Position numbers and translations under genes: made by a program. DNA of 64,000 nt from Pomphorhynchus laevis (lineage: Eukaryota; Acanthocephala; Palaeacanthocephala; Echinorhynchida; Pomphorhynchidae): the NCBI GenBank assembly GCA_012934845.2, contig WNNJ02001949.1, forward strand, positions 124,001-188,000, given 5' to 3'. The notes below the pieces were generated by a model, which saw only the letters and a list, made by a program, of their open reading frames with translations, did no database searches and was not told where the DNA came from. Shown piece after piece: positions 56,361 to 64,000 of the stretch (positions are counted from its first letter, which is position 1; each line of letters starts with the position of its first letter).

Positions 56361-57155
56361 AAAATCGTTATTTCTTATTCGTAATAAATATTTTACATTT
56401 ACATTTTTACTAAATGCAATAATGGAACTAATAATTATTTCTATATATTTACAGAACGAGGATTAGATTTGTGATTAAATTAACTAATTTTCCCACTTCT
56501 AAAAACTATAAGAAGAAATAAATGGATTTGTACAATAATAATTATTGCTGACAACATAAACCTAGCATAAACTTGCACTGTGGGATTTTACAAATGTGGT
56601 AAAAATAAAGAATAAAATCAATTAAAACCTGTAAATTTCGGACTGGACCAACAAATGAAAGTTTTTATTTTTTGCAACATATCTCTGATTAATTCTTAAA
56701 TTAATATAGATTTAAGAAATCCTAATTCTATTTGTCATTTAGTTATGAAGTAATATCTATTAGTATAAGTCTTTATAAATAAATAAAATAAATAATCTAA
56801 AACTAATAATCTTAATATTTAATTATATTTATTATAATTGCTGCTTATCAATCCAGTACTTCATCAGGTCAATAATTACTCAAAATGTATTAGGAGTTTT
56901 ATCCATAAGAGAGGTGCTTGATTTTTTATCAATGAATCACATTTCAAGTCTTTGTGGGCCTGTTTTATTAATATTGATCATAATAAGACAATATTCTATT
57001 TTTACTAAAATAAATCGTGAGGTTTTAAAAATTAAAAATATATAGAATTAATCATATCTCTCAATGAAAACTAATTTTATACAATAATAATAAATAATTA
57101 TTTAATAAATAAAATAATAATTATTAATTATTTTATTATATATTACATTGATATA
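56361..57155. other. AT-rich spacer
   Basis: No gene is recognised. 56857-56885 reads CTGATGAAGTACTGG on the minus strand, which is too weak to add to the hammerhead-like series. Confidence 0.45.
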
Positions 57156-58277
57156 GGTTCCCACAAATAGGCCTTTATGAGAACTTTAAATAATAATCTT
57201 TTCAGAATAACAATCCATTTCAAATTCTTTAACAAGTGTACTGTTCAATATAATTTTTATAATTATTTAATAATAATTATTGTTATAATCTCAATTATTA
57301 AATATTATTTTTTGACAAACAATCTCAAGATATTTACCAATATCTTGTATTATTATTACATTATCTTGTATATTAAAATTATTAAATTATATTATTATAA
57401 ATACCAATACAAGCGTAGCTTAATATTTATAGCATATTATAGATTAAGATAAATTGTGATTATTAACGATAATTAATTAATATTTCAGATGTGATTATTT
57501 CCTAGTGATTGATATTACAAATGTAAAATTGAGCATTCAGTATAAACATTTTAAAAATAACTACACGTTCAACAATAAAAAAAATGAAGTTCATTTTCTT
57601 TCAGTAAAATATCGATTCGTGTAAATATTTAATACGAAACACAAATGTAATAAGTTAATTATGTTAACTTTTAATATACCAATATCTTGTATTACTATAT
57701 TAAAATTATTAGATTATATCATTATAAATACCAATACAAGCGTAGCTTAATATTTATAGCATATTATAGATTAATATTATATGAATATTATATTAATATC
57801 CATATTATAGATATCTGGTATTCCTTATTCCTTATTTTATATATTCCTCTAATCCTTATTACGATACATAGTATGTTATTTCTTAGTCAATTCATAAAAT
57901 TTGATTTTTATTTTAAATTTCAATTTTAAATTTTAATTTAATATAAATATAAATTGTATAAAAAATATATAATAATTTATTATGTATCGTTTTTATTTAT
58001 ATATTGCATAAAATTCGTAGACCTCTAATCTTCATTCTTATACAACGCATGCTATTTATTAGTCTATTTTTAACTATTAATAATTATTTGATTTTTTTAA
58101 TTTTACATTTTTATTATATGTTAAATTGATATAGGTTCCCACAAATGGGTCTTAATTAAAACTTTATATAACAATCTTTTCAAAATAACAATCCATTTCA
58201 AATTCTCTAACAAGTGTACTGTTCAATATAATTTTTTATAATTATTTAATAATAATTATAATCTCAATTATTAGATA
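57156..58277 (+). repeat. Nested direct repeats
   Basis: A block of about 150 bp beginning GATAGGTTCCCACAAATxGG occurs at 57156-57305 and 58129-58277. A second block (AATACCAATACAAGCGTAGC, TTAATATTTATAGCATATTA) occurs at 57339-57450 and 57677-57780. Worn minus-strand M-repeat pieces lie at 57835-57990 and 58018-58090. The 57156 and 58129 blocks could be long terminal or flanking copies of one old element. Confidence 0.7.
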
Positions 58278-58919
58278 TTACTTTTATGTCACTAATAAAA
58301 TAAATAGATAATTATGGTAGTCTTTATATAGATATTGTGATAAATTAAAATTTTGATTTTTTACAGATCAAAATATCAATTTAAAGTGAAAATCTAAATT
58401 TCATTAAATATAAGCATAAAAATAGTTCAATTTTAACAAAATTCGTTACCGGATAAGTTCATTAATAATGTAAAATTATACTTTAGAAATAATCTGCATT
58501 TTTGTTTTAATGTTTTGTGAAATTCACTCAAAATTTTTTTGTTTAAAATTAATTCTCATCGCATTTTCTGTCATTCTGTATGAACGCAGTGCGCTGAATT
58601 CCTTGTCTAGAGTAATTAACTAATCAACAACGAATGTATTATTTAAATATGTTCACTAGCCATGTATGACAACTGTTTAGCTCAATAAAAAATTTAATGA
58701 ATTATTTTTTCAAGCACATGAATTTCATAAGTCTTTTGTAGGCAACCAAAACGATTGAATATTCAAGGTTATGTCTGCTAATGCAGTAATAAAATTACCA
58801 ACGTGAATTTATGTAATCTTACGTTTAATTAATATACAGTGAGGAACTGTAGTGGTTTTTCTAAAATGAGTTTTTTTAAGTCCAGAATAACTGTTATTAT
58901 CTGAAAGAATATCAGAACA
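58278..58919. other. 5' flank of the LRR gene
   Basis: AT-rich DNA upstream of the LRR start codon. No TATA box or other promoter element is convincing. Confidence 0.4.
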
Positions 58920-61900
58920 ATGTTGTTTAATTCGCTATTTATTATCATAACACTTACTGCGCAGAATCTTGGTTACGAAACTACAGAGGATGCTCTTAAA
59001 TTGACAAAGACATCGTCAAAGCTCTCTCGACCTTTCAATATTCATGATACGAGGTAAGTATTCAATTTCAATTATCTAAAAGAATATAATAATATGATTA
59101 TATAATATATAATTTATATATAAGTGGATATTAAGTAAATATGCTGAGAAAATCTGAAAACGAAATTTATTTATATAATAAATCATAAAATTTATAATGA
59201 AATAGAATATGCGATTAACATAAACATTGACAATTATAAATAGGATTGAAGCAACGAATAAAATGAAAATAGTTATAAAAATTAAAATATTAGCAAATAA
59301 TTTATAATAGTTAATAATTACTTTCGTCTCATTTCCGGCATTTGTGTGACTTATAGACACGATAAATATACTTCCTTAAAATCAGGCTAGCTTTCAACTA
59401 TTCGTCACATTCAAGTCAATGATTGATTTGAAGAGGTAACAGTCAGAAACTGTCTGACTGTTGTAATAAGGTTTTATTCTATTGTAATAAGGTTTCTTCC
59501 AATAATATCAAAATATATTTGAAATATTATATTATAAATTATCTGTAGAAATAAAATATGCAATTTATATAAATATAGACGACTAACTTGATATTCCAAG
59601 ATATGTTTAAGATAAAACCAGATATTGCTATATCTCAAGTATTGGTATCATTTAAATTATTTAAATGAATAATAAAAAATTATTCATTTTATTAAACAGA
59701 AAAAGTTGTTAATAATTAATCAGAATATTATCAAATTCTGATTCGTTTGAGATATATAACTTATTAATCTATAACTACTTATTTAATAATCTATTACTTA
59801 TTATATATTTAACATCACACATTAATTATAGAGATTACTAATTAGAGAAAATTTAATATTTTTGAAAATATTTTTATAATTTAAAATTGTAACTTTTAAA
59901 GAAAAGTAGAATAAAATTATAAAATTATAATTTTTTATTCTTATTTCAGTATTGACGATGTCATATCGGCTCAAGGAGGCAAAGATTGCTATTGTGGAGG
60001 TGCACAGGAGCTTAAGAATCTAATAATAATGTAAATGTTCATATGTAATTGCAAAAATTTGAAAATTTATTTTTAGGTCACTCAAAAGTCCTAAACTGAA
60101 TTCGCTTGTAAGAGCATGCGATGGAATGTGGCAAATCAAAGATCTGTATGTATAAAAGCTTAAGTGATTATATTTTTTATATGCACTAGCACCCTCCAGT
60201 AAGCGTACAGCATAAAAGTTTTTTTATAAAACTCTTTATCATCAATTGTTTATTAACATAAATAATAAATACACACAGGTAAAAACAAATAAATGTTTAC
60301 TAATTTTCAACTTTTTTAAAATTTGTCAAGACATGTATTTTGAATAAAGAGTAAGGCGTGCACAATTTTAGGAAAAATTTGGACTACATTGTTACTTACT
60401 TTCTATTAATAAAAACATTTAAGAATGCTTGAGGTATTTATGATTAAATTGATGATTAATCTTTGTTCAGGGACTTGAGTAATAGAAACATACTTATATT
60501 GCCAATGACCGTCTTAAATCGATTGGAAAATTTGGAGAAGCTGTAATAATTTTGGCATCATTTTCAAAAAAATAACTATTTTTTCAATTCTGTAGGGATA
60601 TATCGAAGAACAATATACGAAAACCGCATGACTCGTCATTCAAAATGCTCGAAAAGATGAAATATCTGTAAGACTGTGAATTTCATTGACATTTGTGTGA
60701 TCAGTTTTAAAACATTGAAGGTACGCAAGACACAATAACATTGATTACTTGCCGGAGAAGATATTTCGAAGCCAGGAAGCTCTTCTTCATCTGTAAGGTT
60801 TTGAGTAGTGAAATTTTATATTTTACATAATTGTATTTACAGAGATTTGAGCAGAAACCGAATAACCACTTTTTTTGAAGATTTATTCAGTCCGCTTAAA
60901 AGGTTAAGAGTATTGTAAGTCGAATGTTGTTTGTTATTAATTCATTTAATATTTAATTTATTACAGATATTATTTAGAAATCTTAAATATTTATATTTAA
61001 ATATTAATAATATTAATAATATTTTAATATTAATAATATTAGAAACAATACATAAGAACACTAGATGATAATGATATCGATAATAATTAACACAAATTAA
61101 AATACCAAAATTAAATTAAAAAAAATAAAAACAGAGTTAAAAAATAACTCTGTTTAATATTATTATTAGTTATATTACTTAATTACCAAAACCTGATAAC
61201 ATAGCAGTTCATCTTGATGACCTCTAATTCTTATTCTGATATATAGTTTGTTATTTATTAGTCAATTCATAAAAATTGATTTTTATTTTTAATTTCAGTT
61301 TATAATTCAACTTGATATAAATTATATAAAATCTTATAACAATTATTTATTATTAATTAATTTTTTATTATTTAACTATTTAACTTTTATTTTGCATTAT
61401 TTTTAATTTGCAATATAAAATACGTAGACTCAGTTAGCTTATTTAATGTATATTATATATGTGTTGCCTAAACCTATTTTTTAACAGTTGATTTGTTTTT
61501 CCGATATATTGCAATCCACATGTACATCGTAGGTTTAAATAATAATAAAAAGTACTAGCAAAATAGAAATGCTTATAGAAAAGATTATTTAAACAAAACA
61601 ATCGTTTACAACATTTTTACAAAATATTTAACGTTACGTCAGGTTTATTATTCGGCATACAAATATTGGAGTTTTTATGAATGTAATAAGCCTCAAGACT
61701 TTTTCTATTTAAACAATTGGTTTCTTTTGCGAAAACAACAGTATTTGTATAGTCAATATTGTGATCTAAATTTAAAATATGGTCTACAATAACGCTACGT
61801 AGGCCCTTTTTGAGTGTGTATTATCTATTAGTTAATTCATAAAAATTGATTTTTATTTTTAATTTCAGTTTATAATTCATCTTGATATAAAATTGTATAA

Positions 61901-63041
61901 CAATTATTTATTATTAATTTTTTTTATTATTTAACTATTATTTAACTATTTAACTTTTATTTTGCATTATTTTTAATTTGCAATATAAAATACGTAGACT
62001 CAGTTAGCTTATTTAATTTATAATATTAAATATAACTAATGAAATATAACTAAGTATAATATAGTTATAATATAATTATAATAACTTAATTATATATATT
62101 ATATATGACTATATTTAACTATTTATATTACTATATATATTTTTTATATAATTAAATATAACTAATTTTATTTCATTAGTTATATTCATAATATAAAATA
62201 TAACTAATTATTAGCTATATTTAACATTATGTATTATTTATATTATTTAATATAACTTTATTTAATATTTAATTTAATTCAGTTATCATTTAAAAATATT
62301 AAATGTTTATATTTAAATATTAATTATTTTATTTAAGGTTTTTTTATATTATTATCTAGTGTTCTAATTACATAGGTAATAATAAACACAAATTAAAATA
62401 CTAGATACTATGATGTGACCAATAATTTTTATCTTTTATTTGTTTTGAATATAAAACAAATATATACTGAGGATTTATTTGTTTTAATAAATAAATCCTC
62501 AGTTTTGGGTGATTGATCGCAATTCATGGTCTAAAATAAAATTATCAACATAAGAATGAACTTTTGTCAGCTCCAAACGCAAATCTACTTAAAATTAGCC
62601 TTACTGTGACCAATATTTTTAGATAGCAAAAATATTTAAAGAATGAAAACTAAATTTAAAATTTATCGTCATAATAAGATTTACATTTTAGTTTACAAAG
62701 AATACTAAAATGTAAATTTTTAGTTTCTAGAAAACTAAATTAAAAAAATAAAACGTAATTCTGGTAATTTTATTTAGAGATCTTTGCCGAAACAATATTT
62801 CGAGAGTTCATTGGAACAGTTTCCGTTGTTTAAAAGATCTTCGCTATTTGGATTTAAGCTTTAATAACCTGATATTTCTGGACTCGCGTACTTTTTATAC
62901 GATTGAATATATCGAATACATGTAAAATATTTCTAATGTTTCTATTATCAAATTTCATATTTTATTTAGCGACCTCAGCCGGAATAATTTGCGTAAAATT
63001 CCAGAAGATACTTTCGACAATAATCGAAGACTTTTGCGTCT
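58920..63041 (+). CDS. Secreted or surface leucine-rich-repeat protein, partial
   Basis: Nine exons are visible: 58920-59053, 59950-60030, 60077-60145, 60471-60542, 60596-60667, 60721-60792, 60843-60914, 62778-62921, 62970-63041. All introns are phase 2 with GT..AG ends. Residues 1-15 look like a signal peptide (MLFNSLFIIITLTAQ). A cysteine cap (GGKDCYCGGAQELK) and a diverged repeat follow, then seven 24-residue repeats of the type LDLSRNRITTFFEDLFSPLK or IDLSRNNLRKIPEDTFDNN. Exons 4-7 and 9 each code exactly one repeat, 72 nt long and split in the first leucine codon; exon 8 codes two. LRR arrays bind protein partners outside the cell. After 63041 no further LRR exon is seen, so the gene either continues beyond 64000 or ends in an unrecognised exon. 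Confidence 0.88.
60915..62777 (-). mobile_element. Penelope-related composite insertion in LRR intron 7
   Basis: This intron is 1.86 kb while its neighbours are 50-325 bp. On the minus strand it holds a part of repeat M (62015-61823), the distal half of a GIY-YIG endonuclease (61822-61617), the first half of a GIY-YIG domain (61535-61452) and another M copy (61444-61186). The order M, GIY-YIG end, GIY-YIG start, M is the same as at 50695-51896. The remaining ends (60915-61185 and 62016-62777) are low-complexity AT. Confidence 0.75.
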
Positions 63042-63370
63042 GTAAGTTAAGCTATAATAAAATCTAGTAACGAAAATTTTTAAAGTAAAATTTTAGGACG
63101 TAAATATGGCTGTAGACGTATTGAATATTCTTGTAATTTTGTAGTTTAAGATAATCTTATCTAAAAATTTATTTTAAAAAGAATTTTAAAGTTGATTTGA
63201 TCTTAAATAAAAAATTATCTCAAGTCATATATGCAAACATTCGTCTACAAACACTCTATGTAAAAGCTTTCTAAAGTTGCCAATGTAAAAATGCTAAATA
63301 TAAAAATGATAATAAGCTGAATATAAAAAGGGTAATTTGAAAAATTTGAAAATGTTAATTTGTATTATAT
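63042..63370. other. No recognised gene
   Basis: AT-rich. A possible splice acceptor at 63094-63095 would add only Leu, Thr and a stop to the LRR frame; see the rejected list. Confidence 0.4.
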
Positions 63371-63377
63371 TAATACA

Positions 63378-63402
63378 CATTAGTTATTGTGATGACGAAA
63401 CG
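63378..63402 (+). ncRNA. Half-copy of the type III-like hammerhead
   Basis: TTGTGATGACGAAACGG aligns with 47999-48013 but keeps the GAAA core intact. The upstream CTGATGAG is worn away. ATGACGAA and TTCGTCAT here also form an 8-bp hairpin. Confidence 0.4.
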
Positions 63403-63589
63403 GCATTCGTCATTCTTTCGCTTCTGGCTTACATGTTTTACAAAAAAATCACGCGGAATGGTCTCACTCTCCTTAATATTAATATTAATTTATATTAATT
63501 AATATTTAATTAATTTGTAATTTATTTTATTAGAAAAATTAAAATCTCATGGTAAAAGAAATAAACGCATTTTTAAACAAAATCCTTTC

Positions 63590-63995
63590 TTCTTTTTCTT
63601 TAGCCTTTATCCCGCTTTGAGGCGGGGTTAACTATGTATGATTTGGTCTTCCGTATCGTCCTATTCGGAGCCTGGTCAAGATGAAGTCTAGAAGTCTTGA
63701 GCGTAGGTTGAGAAGTTCTGATAAAATCTGCGAAAAGTCTAAGGAATAATGAGAAGTCATGCGGCGTCGACTGCAATAGACGCCCTAGCTACAAAACGAA
63801 AATTAAAGGAATTTACCACTGATAATGACTTTTGTTAGTATCCTCTGTATCGGCCTGTCGTATAGACCTGTCACCGGGAGTTGTCCGCGTTTTGCTCACC
63901 CCTCAGCTGGTATGCTGCGATGAGTTTCCAGGGTCACCACGATGATTTACGCACAACCCACCAAAAAAAAACAAAGACAAAAAACATTTTTCCTC
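63590..63995 (+). repeat. GC-richer repeat-like block with A-rich end
   Basis: It contains CCCGCTTTGAGGCGGG (a 5-bp hairpin at 63611), CTGTCACCGGGAGTTGTCCG and an A-rich run at 63962-63986. Composition and the A-rich end suggest a retroposed element in plus orientation. I could not name it. Confidence 0.45.
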
Positions 63996-64000
63996 ATAAT

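Noticed and set aside
63094-63104. A last exon of the LRR gene after the acceptor ATTTTAG at 63089-63095
   Set aside because: It would add only Leu-Thr-stop to the frame. Chance acceptors are frequent in this DNA, so a later exon beyond the window is at least as likely.

Overview
The window is animal nuclear DNA: very AT-rich, with spliced genes that use many short introns (44-60 nt is common), mixed with a dense layer of decayed retroelements. Short introns, CR1-like and I/Jockey-like LINEs, Penelope-like elements and a Ty3/Gypsy fossil together suggest an invertebrate, most likely a small arthropod. That placement is inference; no marker in the window fixes the species.

Three host genes can be read exon by exon. 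(1) 23298-27236 (+) encodes a complete RAD23-type ubiquitin shuttle and repair factor (UBL, UBA1, XPC-binding, UBA2) in seven exons. (2) 41691-31447 (-) encodes an apparently undescribed 596-residue type I membrane protein in 17 exons. It has a signal peptide, about 13 cysteine modules that look like the first half of an LDL-receptor class A repeat, a stalk, one membrane helix and a short basic tail. Every intron is in phase 1. (3) 58920-63041 (+) encodes a secreted or surface leucine-rich-repeat protein in nine visible exons. Each repeat is cut by a phase-2 intron at the same codon, and the gene seems to run off the right edge. A lone exon-like piece at 52125-52429 (+) carries a ubiquilin-type UBA domain.

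Layout: 0-4.2 kb Ty3/Gypsy fossil; 4.3-5.6 kb CR1-like LINE fragment; 6-9.6 kb reversed I/Jockey-like LINE; 9.7-10.4 kb minisatellites; 11.2-16.8 kb further CR1-like pieces plus a second LTR-element fossil; 18.7-22.4 kb LINE tails and a Penelope-like reverse transcriptase piece; 23.3-27.2 kb RAD23; 28-30.9 kb ribozyme-bearing and TA-rich repeats; 31.4-41.7 kb the cysteine-module gene with Penelope pieces in its introns; 41-52 kb a SINE, Penelope-like reverse transcriptase and GIY-YIG endonuclease pieces, another RT element, and a ribozyme-like repeat array; 52-58 kb UBA exon and repeats; 58.9-63 kb the LRR gene, with a large Penelope-related insertion in one intron.

The most unusual signal is RNA. 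A near-perfect minimal type I hammerhead ribozyme lies at 29115-29156 inside a direct-repeat unit. A type III-like hammerhead with one core base missing lies at 47942-48014. At least eight dispersed CTGAnGA-hairpin-GAAA motifs are scattered around, several near Penelope-like pieces. A further family of hammerhead-like sequences is carried by a tRNA-headed SINE (41.3 kb) and by a tandem/inverted array (48.9-50 kb).
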